From contig NZ_PGTZ01000008.1 of NCBI RefSeq assembly GCF_002798015.1, forward strand, positions 356,572 to 420,571: DNA of 64,000 nt, in the 5' to 3' direction. Positions 1-9,053 of this stretch are shown piece after piece (positions within the stretch are counted from its first letter, which is position 1; each line of letters opens with the position of its first letter). A program made the translations under genes and the position numbers. The notes beneath the pieces were generated by a model that saw only the letters and a list, made by a program, of their open reading frames with translations, did not search any database and was not told the DNA's origin. Origin of the DNA: Luteimicrobium subarcticum. Its GTDB lineage: Bacteria > Actinomycetota > Actinomycetes > Actinomycetales > Cellulomonadaceae.

Positions 1-38
1 ACGCCGTGCGCTCGATGGAGTCGGAGGTGGCGCGCTGA
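1..38 (+). CDS. 3' end of an upstream gene (partial)
   Basis: Twelve codons are open from the window edge and end in a TGA that overlaps the ATG of the next gene (ATGA). The overlap suggests this is the preceding gene of the same operon. The product cannot be recognised from so short a tail. Confidence 0.5.
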   Translation, partial: AVRSMESEVAR

Positions 39-748
39 TGCGGCTCACCGTCGTCAACCCCAACGTCTCCGACGAGCTCACACGCAGGATCGCGGGAGCG
101 GCCGCGGCCGTCGCGCCCCAGGACGTCGACGTTCTCGGGGTCCATCCGAGCGGGGGCGTGCCGAGCGTCGAGAGCCACGCGGAAGAGGTCGTCGCGGCGG
201 CCGGCGTGCTCGAGCAGGTCCGTGCGCACGACGCGACGTCCGACGCGTTCGTCGTGGCGTGCTTCGGGGACACGGGCGTGGCGGCGGCCCGGGAGGTCGC
301 GTCCGGTCCTGTGGTCGGGATGACCGAGGCCGCACTGATGGCCGCGTGCCTCGTCGCGCACCGCTTCACCGTCGTGACGCTGCCCACCCGGACGCGGGCC
401 CACTCGGAGCGCGTGGTCCGCGCGCTCGGGCTCGAGCACCGGTGCACCGTCCGCGCGGTCGACGTGCCCGTCGCGCATCTCGAGTCCGGGTCGACCCACC
501 TGTTGGAGACGTTCGTCGCCGAGAGCCGGGCGGCGCTGGAGCTCGACGCGGCCGAGGCGGTCGTGCTGGGCTGCGCCGGCCTGGCCGACCTGGTCGACCC
601 GTTGCAGGCCGAGCTCGGCGTCCCGGTGATCGAGGGTGTCGCCGCCGCGGTCGGCATGGCGGTCGGGCTGCACCGCATGCGGCTGGGCACGTCGCGAGCG
701 AGCAGCTTCGCCGCCGTCCCCGCTCTCCCGGAGGTGCTCTTCCCATGA
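38..748 (+). CDS. Asp/Glu/hydantoin racemase family protein
   Basis: This 236-residue protein has the Asp/Glu racemase fold signature. It opens with a beta strand and an 'NPNVS' loop (residues 8-12). The first catalytic cysteine lies in 'VVACFGDTGV' (about residues 72-81) and the second in 'VVLGCAGLADL' (about 174-184). This two-cysteine arrangement is typical of hydantoin racemases and maleate isomerase relatives, which invert a stereocentre without cofactor in the cytosol. It overlaps the preceding and following genes by ATGA, so it is translationally coupled in an operon with an amidohydrolase and a solute importer. Racemising a hydantoin-like substrate before ring opening would fit, but the substrate is inferred from context only. 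Confidence 0.8.
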   Translation: MRLTVVNPNVSDELTRRIAGAAAAVAPQDVDVLGVHPSGGVPSVESHAEEVVAAAGVLEQVRAHDATSDAFVVACFGDTGVAAAREVASGPVVGMTEAALMAACLVAHRFTVVTLPTRTRAHSERVVRALGLEHRCTVRAVDVPVAHLESGSTHLLETFVAESRAALELDAAEAVVLGCAGLADLVDPLQAELGVPVIEGVAAAVGMAVGLHRMRLGTSRASSFAAVPALPEVLFP

Positions 749-2256
749 CGCTCGTGTTCACCGACGTCCTCGTCTACGACGCCGCGGCGCCGAGCGGCAT
801 GCTCGGCCCGACCGACGTCGTGGTCGAGGGGAACCGGGTCGCCGCGGTCGGTCCGTGGGACCGGCAGGGCGCTGCGGACGCCCGGGTCGTCGCGTGCGAC
901 GGACGTTGCCTGCTCGTCCCCGGGTTGGTCAACGCGCACTTCCACTCGCCGGCCAACCACCTCAAGGGCTCCGTGCGGAGCCTGCCGCTCGAGCTCTTCA
1001 TGCTCCAGGAGTCGCCGGCGGACGCTGCCCTCGCGCCCACGGCGCGCGAGGCCTACCTGCGGACCATGCTGGGCGCGATCGAGATGCTGCGGCTCGGCGT
1101 CACGAGCGTGCAGGACGACGCCTTCCTGATGCCGGAGCCCGTCCCGGAGGTCGTGGACGCGGTCGCGTCCGCGTACCGCGACAGCGGCATGCGGGCCACC
1201 CTCGCGCTCGACCAGCCCGAGCTGCCGGAGCGGGACAAGCTGCCGTTCCTCGACGAGCTCGCAGATGTGCGGTCGACGCTCGACGCGCCGGCCCCCGCGC
1301 CGGCGGCACGGCTGCTCGAGGCGTACGACCACCTGCTGACGACCTGGCACGGAGCGGCCGGCGACCGCATCCGCGCCGCGGTGTCGGTGTCGGCGCCCCA
1401 GCGGGTCAGCCCGGAGTACTTCGCCGCGCTCGACGACCTCGCCGAGCGGCACGGCCTGCCGCTGTTCGCGCACATGCTCGAGACCAAGGCGCAGCGCACC
1501 CTCGCGGACCAGCAGCCGCGGTTCGCCGGCCGCTCGCTGGTGCGGTACACCGCCGACCTCGGCCTGCTCCGGCCCCACACGAACGTCATCCACGCCGTCT
1601 GGGTCGACGACGACGACCTCGACCTGGTCGCCGCCGCCGGGTCGACGATCGCGCACAACCCGGTGAGCAACCTGCGCCTGGGCAGTGGCGTCATGCCGTG
1701 GCGGGCGGCGCTCGACCGCGGCATCCCGGTGGCGCTCGGCACCGACGAGGCGATCTGCGACGACACGGTCAACGTGTGGTCGGTCGCGAAGACGGCCGGG
1801 CTGATCCACAACGTGTCGGGGCTCGACAGCGACGACTGGCCGACCTCGACGGAGATCCTGACGGCCCTGTGGGAGGGCGGCGCGCGCGCCCAGGGACGGG
1901 CGGGCGAGCTCGGTGCGGTCCGCCCGGGGATGCTCGCCGACCTGGCGCTCCTGGACCTGGACGCCCTCGCGTTCACGCCGCTCAACGACCTGCGCGAGCA
2001 GCTCGTCCACTGCGAGGACGGGCACGACGTCGTCATGACCGTCGTGGACGGGCGGGTCGTCGCCGAGGACGGTCACGTCACGACCGTCGACGAGCGGTCC
2101 CTGCTGGCCGAGGCGCGCGAGCTGTTCGCCGCGCGACGACCGGCCGTGGACGCCGCGCGCGACGCGGCACAGCACCTGGTCCCCGCCTACCAGCGCGTGG
2201 TGCGCCGGGCAGCGGCGACAGACGTCGGATTCACACGATGGGTGGGCACACGATGA
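745..2256 (+). CDS. Amidohydrolase (ATZ/TRZ, deaminase-type metal-dependent hydrolase)
   Basis: This 503-residue cytosolic enzyme belongs to the amidohydrolase superfamily. The metal-binding 'NAHFHSPANHLKG' motif (HxH, about residues 63-75), a later His in 'FAHMLETKAQ' (about 246), a third His in 'NVIHAVW' (about 280) and the Asp of 'ALGTDEA' (about 333) are all present, so the active site is intact. The family hydrolyses or deaminates cyclic amidines and amides such as S-adenosylhomocysteine, guanine and triazines. The start was chosen at the ATG overlapping the racemase stop (ATGA). Neighbouring racemase, deacetylase-like and importer genes suggest degradation of an imported nitrogenous ring compound. 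The specific substrate is unknown. Confidence 0.85.
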   Translation: MTLVFTDVLVYDAAAPSGMLGPTDVVVEGNRVAAVGPWDRQGAADARVVACDGRCLLVPGLVNAHFHSPANHLKGSVRSLPLELFMLQESPADAALAPTAREAYLRTMLGAIEMLRLGVTSVQDDAFLMPEPVPEVVDAVASAYRDSGMRATLALDQPELPERDKLPFLDELADVRSTLDAPAPAPAARLLEAYDHLLTTWHGAAGDRIRAAVSVSAPQRVSPEYFAALDDLAERHGLPLFAHMLETKAQRTLADQQPRFAGRSLVRYTADLGLLRPHTNVIHAVWVDDDDLDLVAAAGSTIAHNPVSNLRLGSGVMPWRAALDRGIPVALGTDEAICDDTVNVWSVAKTAGLIHNVSGLDSDDWPTSTEILTALWEGGARAQGRAGELGAVRPGMLADLALLDLDALAFTPLNDLREQLVHCEDGHDVVMTVVDGRVVAEDGHVTTVDERSLLAEARELFAARRPAVDAARDAAQHLVPAYQRVVRRAAATDVGFTRWVGTR

Positions 2257-3185
2257 ACGCACGCTACGAGTACCGCAGCATGCCGGACCGACCGCGCGGG
2301 ACCTGGCCGGGGGGCGCCGGCCTCGCCGTCATGGTCTGCGTGGGCGTGGAGGAGTACCGCTTCGGCGACGGGCACACCGAGGACGCGCTCCCGGGCGTAC
2401 CGGCCCCGGACCTCGTCAACACCGCGTGGCGCGACTACGGGAACCGGGTCGGCGCCTTCGCGCTCTTCGACACGCTCGAACGCCTCGGCGTCCCGCCGAC
2501 GGTCCTGCTCAACACGGACGTCTACGACACCGCGCCGGACGTCGTCCGGGCGGCGCGGCGCGTGGGCGGCGAGATCGTCGCGCACGGGCGCAGCAACTCC
2601 GACTCGCTCGCGGGCATGACCCCGGACGCCGAGGGCGACTACCTGCGTGACGTCGCGGCACGGATCGAGCGCCACGAGGGCGCACCGCCCGGCGGGTGGT
2701 CGAGCCCGTGGCTCGCGCACACGCCGTCGACGGTCGACCTGCTCGTCGAGGCCGGGTACCGGTACCTGCTGGACCTCCGCCTCGACGACCAGCCCGTCTG
2801 GCTCACGTCGCGCTCCGGGCCGCTGCTCTCGATCCCGTACAACGCCGAGATCAACGACTCGAGCACCATGATCGGGCGCGAGACCCCCGCGCGGGCCTTC
2901 GCCGACATGGTCGTGGACGAGTTCGACGCCCTGCTCGAGGCGTCCGCGGAGCGCCCGCTCGTCATGAGCGTGGTGCTGCACTCGTTCATCACGGGGGCGC
3001 CGTTCCGGCTGCGAGCGGTCGAGCGCGCGCTGGCGCACCTGGCAGCACCCCGCCCCGGCGTCTGGCTGACCACGCCCGGCGAGATCCACCGTGCCGTCCT
3101 GGCCACGCCGGACCTCTTCCCGGGCCTCGCCCCCTCGGCTCCGTCGGCCCCGTCGGCCCCGTCGGTCCGGGCGGCGCTGCGATGA
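2253..3185 (+). CDS. Polysaccharide deacetylase / PuuE-allantoinase-like hydrolase
   Basis: This 310-residue protein has the NodB-like fold of polysaccharide deacetylases. 'LNTDVYDTAPDVV' (about residues 87-99) is the alternative metal-site strand, 'GGEIVAHGRSN' (about 108-118) carries the conserved His of the family, and 'PPGGWSSPW' (about 145-153) matches the substrate-loop RxPxG-like motif in a divergent form. The lack of a signal peptide and the amidohydrolase neighbours favour the cytosolic metal-independent allantoinase-like (PuuE-type) branch over a cell-wall deacetylase. The start overlaps the upstream stop (ATGA). The C-terminus ends in a short Ala-Pro-Ser repeat encoded by a 9-bp tandem repeat, probably slippage-derived. 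Confidence 0.75.
   Translation: MNARYEYRSMPDRPRGTWPGGAGLAVMVCVGVEEYRFGDGHTEDALPGVPAPDLVNTAWRDYGNRVGAFALFDTLERLGVPPTVLLNTDVYDTAPDVVRAARRVGGEIVAHGRSNSDSLAGMTPDAEGDYLRDVAARIERHEGAPPGGWSSPWLAHTPSTVDLLVEAGYRYLLDLRLDDQPVWLTSRSGPLLSIPYNAEINDSSTMIGRETPARAFADMVVDEFDALLEASAERPLVMSVVLHSFITGAPFRLRAVERALAHLAAPRPGVWLTTPGEIHRAVLATPDLFPGLAPSAPSAPSAPSVRAALR
3132..3167 (+). repeat. 9-bp tandem repeat encoding Ala-Pro-Ser
   Basis: Four units close to CCGTCGGCC lie in frame at the 3' end of the deacetylase-like gene. They encode an Ala/Pro/Ser-rich tail and could vary in number by slippage. Confidence 0.7.
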
Positions 3186-4777
3186 GCGCCGTCGCGACGC
3201 AGCCGGAGACCGTCCGGCACGAGGCCGTCGAGCCTGTCGCCACCGTCGAGGGCTTCTCGCTCTCGCTCGTCCGGGACGGCGCGCGTACCGAGGTGCTCCA
3301 CGACGTCGACCTCGTGATCCGTCCCGGCGAGGTCCTCGGACTGGTCGGTGAGTCCGGGTCCGGCAAGAGCGTGCTCGCGCTCAGCCTCCTCGGCCTGCTG
3401 CCGCAGGCGTCCCGGCCGCAGAGCACCGGCACGGTCAGCGTGACCGGGGTCGACATGGTCGCCGCCGACGAGGCCACCCGCCGACGCGTCCGCCGGGACG
3501 CCCTGGGCGCGATCTTCCAGGACCCCATGACCTCGCTGAACCCGACCATGCGGGTCGGCCGCCAGCTGCGGGAGGTCACCCACGACGACGACGAGTCGGT
3601 CCGCCTGCTTGAGACCGTCGGCGTCCGGGACGCGACCCTCCGGCTGCGGGTCTACCCGCACGAGCTGTCGGGCGGCCTGCGCCAGCGCGTCATGGCGGCG
3701 ATCGCGGTGGCGGGCCGGCCGCGGCTCGTCGTCGCCGACGAGCCGACCACGGCGCTCGACGTCACCGTCCAGGCGCAGCTCCTCGACCTGCTGCGCGAGC
3801 TCCGCGACGACTTCGGGTGCTCCGTGCTGCTCATCACGCACGACCTCGCCGTGGCCGACCAGATCGCCGACCGGCTCGCCGTGATGTACCGCGGGGAGCT
3901 GGTCGAGGTCGGTCCTGCCGCGCAGGTCGTGCGCGCGCCACAGCACGACTACACCCGGTCGCTCCTCGCGTCCCGCCTCTCGTTGGGATCGCCCCGCGAC
4001 GAACGGTTCGCCGCGCCGGGCGCGGACGCCCCGGCCGCGGTCGTCGTCGAGGGGGCGCGCCGCGAGTTCGGCACCCGTCGCCGGGGACAGACCGTGGCGG
4101 CGGTCGACGGCGTCGACCTGCGGATCGCCGCGGGGGAGGCCCTCGCGGTCGTCGGCGAGAGCGGGTCCGGCAAGTCGACCCTCTTGCGGATGATCGCGGG
4201 GCTCGACCGGCCCACCTCCGGCACGGTCGAGGTCGTGGGCGGGGGCGGCGCGCAGATGGTCTTCCAGGACGCCGGCTCGTCCCTGACGCCCTGGCTCACC
4301 GTCGGCGAGACGCTCGCCGAGCGCCTGCGCGGTCGCCGGCTCCCGCGGGCCGACGTCCGCGCGCGCGTCGAGGACGCCCTGGCGGTCGTCGGGCTCGGTC
4401 CCGAGGTCGCCCGGGCACGGCCGGCGCAGCTGTCCGGCGGGCAGCGCCAGCGCGTGGCCCTCGCCCGCGCGACGATCGTGCCCCCGTCGGTGCTGCTCTG
4501 CGACGAGCCGACCAGCGCGCTCGACGCCGCGCTCGCGAAGAGCGTCCTCGCCCTGATCCGCGACCTGCGGGCGCGCTTCGGGATGACGGTCGTGTTCGTC
4601 ACCCACGACCTCGCGGTCGCACGGCTCATGGGCGACCGGATCGCCGTGATGAGCGCCGGACGCGTCGTCGAGGTCGGGCCGCCCGACCAGGTGATCGACG
4701 ACCCCCAGCACGACTACACCCGGAGCCTGCTCGCCGCCGTCCCCGAGCTCGTCGGCCGCACCGAGGGAGCCGCCTGA
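3182..4777 (+). CDS. Peptide/nickel-type ABC transporter, fused two-domain ATPase (DppD-DppF-like)
   Basis: This 531-residue protein carries two complete ABC ATPase domains. The first has Walker A 'GESGSGKSVLAL' (about residue 57), signature 'LSGGLRQRV' (about 162) and Walker B 'LVVADEPTTALD'. The second has Walker A 'GESGSGKSTLLRM' (about 324), signature 'LSGGQRQRV' (about 416) and 'LLCDEPTSALD'. Both include the 'QHDYTRSLL' tail typical of oligopeptide transporter ATPases. It energises import by the two permeases encoded immediately downstream, at the inner face of the membrane. It overlaps both neighbours by ATGA. Fused tandem ATPases are common in actinobacterial members of this family. 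Confidence 0.92.
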   Translation: MSAVATQPETVRHEAVEPVATVEGFSLSLVRDGARTEVLHDVDLVIRPGEVLGLVGESGSGKSVLALSLLGLLPQASRPQSTGTVSVTGVDMVAADEATRRRVRRDALGAIFQDPMTSLNPTMRVGRQLREVTHDDDESVRLLETVGVRDATLRLRVYPHELSGGLRQRVMAAIAVAGRPRLVVADEPTTALDVTVQAQLLDLLRELRDDFGCSVLLITHDLAVADQIADRLAVMYRGELVEVGPAAQVVRAPQHDYTRSLLASRLSLGSPRDERFAAPGADAPAAVVVEGARREFGTRRRGQTVAAVDGVDLRIAAGEALAVVGESGSGKSTLLRMIAGLDRPTSGTVEVVGGGGAQMVFQDAGSSLTPWLTVGETLAERLRGRRLPRADVRARVEDALAVVGLGPEVARARPAQLSGGQRQRVALARATIVPPSVLLCDEPTSALDAALAKSVLALIRDLRARFGMTVVFVTHDLAVARLMGDRIAVMSAGRVVEVGPPDQVIDDPQHDYTRSLLAAVPELVGRTEGAA

Positions 4778-5637
4778 TGTCCACCACGTTCGTCCCCCGG
4801 GCCCGCCTGCGCCCCGGCACCGTGTCGGGGCTCGACATCGCCCGCCCCGTGAACCTCGCGCTCGTGGGGGTGCTCGTCCTCGTGACGCTCGTCGCCGCGC
4901 TCGCCCGCGTGCTCGCCCCCTACGACCCCATCCAGCCCGTCGGGCCGCTGAACCTCCCGCCCTTCAGCCCTGGCCACCTGCTCGGCACGGACTCGATCGG
5001 GCGCGACCTGCTGTCGCGCACCCTGGTCGGCGTCCAGTCGAGCTGGTTCAGCGCCCTGGCCGTCGTCGCTGTCGGCCTCGTCGTCGGCGGGACCGTCGGC
5101 GTCGTCGCCGGCGCGAGCGGGGGCCGCGTCGACGCCGTGCTGATGCGCGTGACCGACCTCTTCCTCGCGCTTCCCGGCGCCCTCGTCGCGATCGCCATCG
5201 TGGCGGCGCTCGGACCCGGCCTCACGCACACCCTCGTCGGTGTGGTCATCGTCTGGTGGCCCTACTACGCCCGCATCCTCCGGGGCGAGGTCAAGGCGCT
5301 CGCCGCCCGGCCGCACGTCGAGGCGGCCCGGCTCGTGGGGACGGGCCGGTTCCGGCTCCTGTCCCGGCACCTGCTCCCGGGCGTCGTCCCGACGGCGATC
5401 GTCACCGCGAGCCTCGACGTCGGCAACGTCGTCCTGCTGCTCGCGGGGCTCTCGTTCCTGGGGCTCGGCCAGCAGGCGCCCGCCCCCGAGCTCGGCGCCG
5501 ACACGTCGCGGGCGCTCAGCCAGCTCCTCAGCCAGTGGTGGGTGCCCGGGATCCCCGGCCTCGCCGTCCTCGTCCTGACCCTGGTGGCGAACCTGGGCGG
5601 CGACGCGATCCGCAACCTCGTCTCCGGGAGGCGATGA
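4777..5637 (+). CDS. ABC transporter permease, DppC/OppC-like
   Basis: This 286-residue membrane protein has an N-terminal transmembrane helix (about residues 28-48). A periplasmic-type segment follows, ending in 'HLLGTDSIGRDLLSR' (about 68-82), the hallmark of DppC-type subunits. The BPD_transp_1 core then carries the 'EAARLVGTGRFRLLSRHLLP' coupling loop (about 184-203), with the EAA motif that docks on the ATPase. It forms the channel together with the next gene. The start codon overlaps the ATPase stop (ATGA). The order ATPase, DppC, DppB, binding protein is rearranged relative to the classical dpp operon, but the set is complete. Confidence 0.9.
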   Translation: MSTTFVPRARLRPGTVSGLDIARPVNLALVGVLVLVTLVAALARVLAPYDPIQPVGPLNLPPFSPGHLLGTDSIGRDLLSRTLVGVQSSWFSALAVVAVGLVVGGTVGVVAGASGGRVDAVLMRVTDLFLALPGALVAIAIVAALGPGLTHTLVGVVIVWWPYYARILRGEVKALAARPHVEAARLVGTGRFRLLSRHLLPGVVPTAIVTASLDVGNVVLLLAGLSFLGLGQQAPAPELGADTSRALSQLLSQWWVPGIPGLAVLVLTLVANLGGDAIRNLVSGRR

Positions 5638-6632
5638 CCGTGCTCCGATTCCTGGCCAGGCGCCTCGGCGCGGCGGTCGTGATCCTGCTCGTCCTGTCGT
5701 TCGTCGTGTTCTTCCTCCAGCAGGTGTCGCCGGGCGACCCGGCCCGCGCGTACGTGGGTGCGAACGCGTCCACGGCGACCGTGGACGCCGAGCGCGAGCA
5801 GCTCGGGCTCGACGACCCCTTCTTCGTCCAGTACGGCCGGTTCCTGGCCGGCGCGGTGACGGGCGACCTCGGGCGCTCGCTGCGGACGCGCCATGCCGTG
5901 ACCGACGACCTGCAGACCTACCTGCCGGCGACGGCGGAGCTCGTGCTCGCCGCGTTCGGCCTCGCGCTCGTCCTCGCGGCGCTCTTCGCCCTGTCGGCGA
6001 CGCGGCGCTGGCCCGGCGCGGCGCCCCTGCGCGGCGTGCTCCTCGTGCTCGCGTCCGCGCCGCCGTTCCTGCTCGCGCTCGTCGGGATCATCGTGTTCTT
6101 CGGCAGGCTCGGCTGGCTCCCGGCGGGCGGGAGGGGCGACTACGTCGACCCCGGCCCCACCGGGATGCTGGTGCTCGACACGCTCCTGCACGGCCAGACG
6201 GACGCGTTCCTCGACGCCGTGTGGCACCTCGTGCTGCCCGCGACGGTCCTCGCGATCGCTCCCGCCGTGGCGATCGGGCGCATCTTCCGCGCCTCGCTCG
6301 ACGGCGCGCTCGAGACCGACTACGTCCGGACCGCGCGGTCGAAGGGGCTCACCGAACGGCGGGTCCTCGCGCACCACGTCGTACGCAACTCCGTGGGACC
6401 GACCCTGGCGATGGCCGGCCTGCAGCTCGGGTTCATGTTCGCCGGGGTCGTCGTCGTCGAGCAGGTGTTCTCGTGGCCCGGCATCGGCAACTACCTGGCG
6501 GCGTCGATCCCCGTCGCCGACTTCCCCGCGATCGCGGGCGTGACGCTCGTGCTCGGGGCCGTCTACGTCCTGACCAACACGCTCGTCGACCTCCTCCAGG
6601 CGGTCTGCGACCCCCGGGTGGTCGCCGAGTGA
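5634..6632 (+). CDS. ABC transporter permease, DppB/OppB-like
   Basis: This 332-residue membrane protein begins with the classic DppB N-terminus: a helix followed by 'QVSPGDPARAYVG' (about residues 28-40) and 'LGLDDPFFVQYGRFL'. The C-terminal half has the EAA-like coupling loop 'RTARSKGLTERRVLAHHVVR' (about 233-252). It pairs with the preceding permease as the translocation pore of a peptide-type importer. It starts at an ATG overlapping the previous stop. Confidence 0.9.
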   Translation: MTVLRFLARRLGAAVVILLVLSFVVFFLQQVSPGDPARAYVGANASTATVDAEREQLGLDDPFFVQYGRFLAGAVTGDLGRSLRTRHAVTDDLQTYLPATAELVLAAFGLALVLAALFALSATRRWPGAAPLRGVLLVLASAPPFLLALVGIIVFFGRLGWLPAGGRGDYVDPGPTGMLVLDTLLHGQTDAFLDAVWHLVLPATVLAIAPAVAIGRIFRASLDGALETDYVRTARSKGLTERRVLAHHVVRNSVGPTLAMAGLQLGFMFAGVVVVEQVFSWPGIGNYLAASIPVADFPAIAGVTLVLGAVYVLTNTLVDLLQAVCDPRVVAE

Positions 6633-6712
6633 GCCGCCGCACCGAGCGGCCGTCCGCCCTGCCCGCACCGTCCTCCCCGCACCACGCCCGTCATGCACCG
6701 AAGGAGAACATC

Positions 6713-8314
6713 GTGTCCCACCGCACCAGGAGATCGTCGACCCGCCTCGTCGTCGCGGGCGCCCTGCTGCCGCTGCTCGCGCTGTCCGCGTGCAGCTCCG
6801 GCACCCGGACCGACGCGAGCGCCCCCGGGAGCAGCGCGTCGGGCGACAGCACGCTCACCGTCGGGCTGCTCGGCGACATCGGCCAGCCGCCGGACCCGGA
6901 CATCTACTACGCCAACAACGGCACGGCGATCATGACCAACGTCTACGAGGGTCTGGTCCAGTACAAGAACGACACCGACACGGTGCAGATCGCGCCGCGG
7001 CTCGCCACGTCGTGGGAGGTGAGCAAGGACAACACCGTCTACACGTTCCACCTGCGCGACGGGGTGACGTTCCACGACGGCACGCCCTTCACGTCGGCGG
7101 CCGTCAAGGTCGCGTTCGACCGCCGCATCGCCGTCAAGGGTGGCGCCGCCTACATGGTCGAGGGGGTCAAGAGCGTCGCGACGCCGGACGCGTCGACCGC
7201 CGTGGTGACCTTGGCGTCCCCGAACGCCGCGTTCCTCAGCTACCTGGCCTCGCCGTTCGGGCCCAAGATGGAGTCGCCCACCGGGCTGACGAAGCACGCG
7301 GGCGGCGACGACGCCCAGACCTACCTCGCGTCGCACGACCTCGGCACCGGGCCCTACACGCTCTCGTCCGCGGAGACCGGCGTGCGGTACGTGCTGAAGC
7401 AGTACCCGGGCTACTGGGGCACGACGTCGCCGTTCACGACGGTCGACCTGCCCGTGTACACGGACGAGTCGGCCCTCGAGCTGGGCTTCGACAACGGCAA
7501 GGTCGACGCGATCGTCGCCGCCCTGCCGTCGTCGAGCCTCGACAAGTACGCGAAGGCGTCGTACGCGGCCAACTACTTCCTGCCGACGCTGCAGGGCGCC
7601 ATGGTCACCGTGAACTCGTCGCACGCCTTCTTCGCCGACGCCGACGCCCGGGTGGCGTTCCTCCAGTCGATCGACCAGTCTCAGCTGGTGAGCCAGGTGC
7701 TGGGCAAGCGGTCGTCGGTCGCGACGACGATGTATGCCAAGGGGATGATCCCGGGCGGCGGCGACAAGCAGGCGATCAGCCACGACCCCGCTGCGCTCAC
7801 GGACTACCTGAAGGCCCACCCGGCGGGCGGCACGAAGCTCGTCGTCGGGTACGCCAACGGGAACGTCAACGCGCAGCAGATGGCGAACATCGTCGTCGCG
7901 AACCTCGTCGCAGACGGCCTGAAGGCGACCGCCCAGGGCTACGACACCTCGACCGTGTTCGGGTGGATCAACGACCCGACGAAGGGCCCGGACGCGTTCA
8001 TCGACGGGAACAACGGACCCGACGGCGGCGACCCGTACATGTGGGGGCACGTCTTCTGGGACGCGTCCGGCGGGATCAACTACTTCGGCTGCCAGTCCGC
8101 GGACGTCAACAAGACGCTGGACGACGCCGTGAAGACGGGCGACGTGGACGCGTACCTCGCCGCGGGCGAGGCCTACGGGAAGACCGGCTGCTTCCTCAAC
8201 CTCTCGTACAACCGCGACTGGGTGCTCGCCCAGAAGTGGCTGACGGGCGTCGCGGAGGCACAGAACATCGGTGCGAACGAGCTCGACTTCTCGAAGCTCG
8301 GGGTCGCGAAGTGA
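6713..8314 (+). CDS. ABC transporter substrate-binding lipoprotein (family 5, DppA-like)
   Basis: This 533-residue exported lipoprotein starts at a GTG preceded by a good ribosome site (AAGGAG at 6701-6706). The signal peptide has 'TRRSSTRLVV' then a hydrophobic core and the lipobox 'LSAC', so Cys is the lipidated residue. The mature part has the SBP_bac_5 pattern, including 'PRLATSWEVSKDNTVYTFHL' and 'RDGVTFHDGTPFTSAAVKVA'. It captures the solute outside the membrane for the permeases encoded upstream. There is an 80-bp gap after the permease gene, the only sizeable gap so far in the operon, which often allows higher expression of the binding protein. The ligand is not predictable from sequence alone. 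Confidence 0.92.
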   Translation: MSHRTRRSSTRLVVAGALLPLLALSACSSGTRTDASAPGSSASGDSTLTVGLLGDIGQPPDPDIYYANNGTAIMTNVYEGLVQYKNDTDTVQIAPRLATSWEVSKDNTVYTFHLRDGVTFHDGTPFTSAAVKVAFDRRIAVKGGAAYMVEGVKSVATPDASTAVVTLASPNAAFLSYLASPFGPKMESPTGLTKHAGGDDAQTYLASHDLGTGPYTLSSAETGVRYVLKQYPGYWGTTSPFTTVDLPVYTDESALELGFDNGKVDAIVAALPSSSLDKYAKASYAANYFLPTLQGAMVTVNSSHAFFADADARVAFLQSIDQSQLVSQVLGKRSSVATTMYAKGMIPGGGDKQAISHDPAALTDYLKAHPAGGTKLVVGYANGNVNAQQMANIVVANLVADGLKATAQGYDTSTVFGWINDPTKGPDAFIDGNNGPDGGDPYMWGHVFWDASGGINYFGCQSADVNKTLDDAVKTGDVDAYLAAGEAYGKTGCFLNLSYNRDWVLAQKWLTGVAEAQNIGANELDFSKLGVAK

Positions 8315-8356
8315 CAGGAGGCCGGTCCTGATGGACGACGCCACCCGGAGGGCATC

Positions 8357-9049
8357 ATGACGACGACGACGACGGCGCCCGCGACCGCGCCCGCGCGCTC
8401 GCTCTCGCGCCAGATCTACGACACCGTGCGCGAGCGGATCATCCTCGGGCACTACCCCGAGGGGAGCCGGCTGCCGGAGCAGCGCATCGGTGACGAGCTC
8501 GAGGTCTCGCGGGTGCCCCTGCGCGAGGCGGTGCCGCTCCTCGAACGGGACGGGTTCGTCCAGACGTTCCCGCGGCGGGGCGCGATGGTGACGACCTGGG
8601 ACACCAAGGCGATCGACGACCTGTTCGACGTCCGCCTGTGCCTCGAGGTCGGCGCCGCCGGGCACGCCGCCCGGCAGATCGCGCTCGGAGGCTCCATGGC
8701 ACCGCTCGACGAGGCGCTCGCCGCCTCCCGTCGGGTGGTCCAGGAGCGGGACGCGTACGCCATCGCCCAGGCGAGCACCGCCTATCACGAGACGATCGTG
8801 AAGACCGCCGCGAACGACCTCATGCTGAAGATGATGCGCACCATCTCGGGGCGCATGACCTGGCTGTTCTACCGGACGAGCGGTCTGCCAGTCGACGACG
8901 CCCTCGACGAGCACGTGAGCCTGCGGGACGCCATCGCGTCGGGCAACGAGCGGGTCGCGGAGGCCGTCGCGTACGCGCACATCGAGCGCGACCGGGAGCC
9001 GTCGTTCGCGGCGCTCGCGCAGGGCGGGCCCGGGACGCCGGGCGACTGA
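8357..9049 (+). CDS. GntR-family transcriptional regulator (FadR/FCD type)
   Basis: This 230-residue protein has an N-terminal winged helix-turn-helix (about residues 17-80, including 'GSRLPEQRIGDELEVSRVPL' and 'REAVPLLERDGFVQ'). A C-terminal FCD ligand-binding domain follows, with metal-type residues in 'RLCLEVGAAGHAA', 'AYHETIVKTA' and 'LDEHVSLRDAI'. It lies directly downstream of the importer operon with a GGAGGG site before the ATG, and probably controls that operon in response to a pathway metabolite. Its 3' end lies within ten bases of a deletion-like junction with the truncated hydrolase that follows, but the reading frame itself looks complete. Confidence 0.88.
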   Translation: MTTTTTAPATAPARSLSRQIYDTVRERIILGHYPEGSRLPEQRIGDELEVSRVPLREAVPLLERDGFVQTFPRRGAMVTTWDTKAIDDLFDVRLCLEVGAAGHAARQIALGGSMAPLDEALAASRRVVQERDAYAIAQASTAYHETIVKTAANDLMLKMMRTISGRMTWLFYRTSGLPVDDALDEHVSLRDAIASGNERVAEAVAYAHIERDREPSFAALAQGGPGTPGD

Positions 9050-9053
9050 CCTC

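Noticed and set aside
6563..8980. An 805-codon minus-strand open frame across the binding-protein and regulator genes
   Set aside because: The product is Arg/Val-rich and patternless, while the plus strand carries two well-recognised genes over the same bases.
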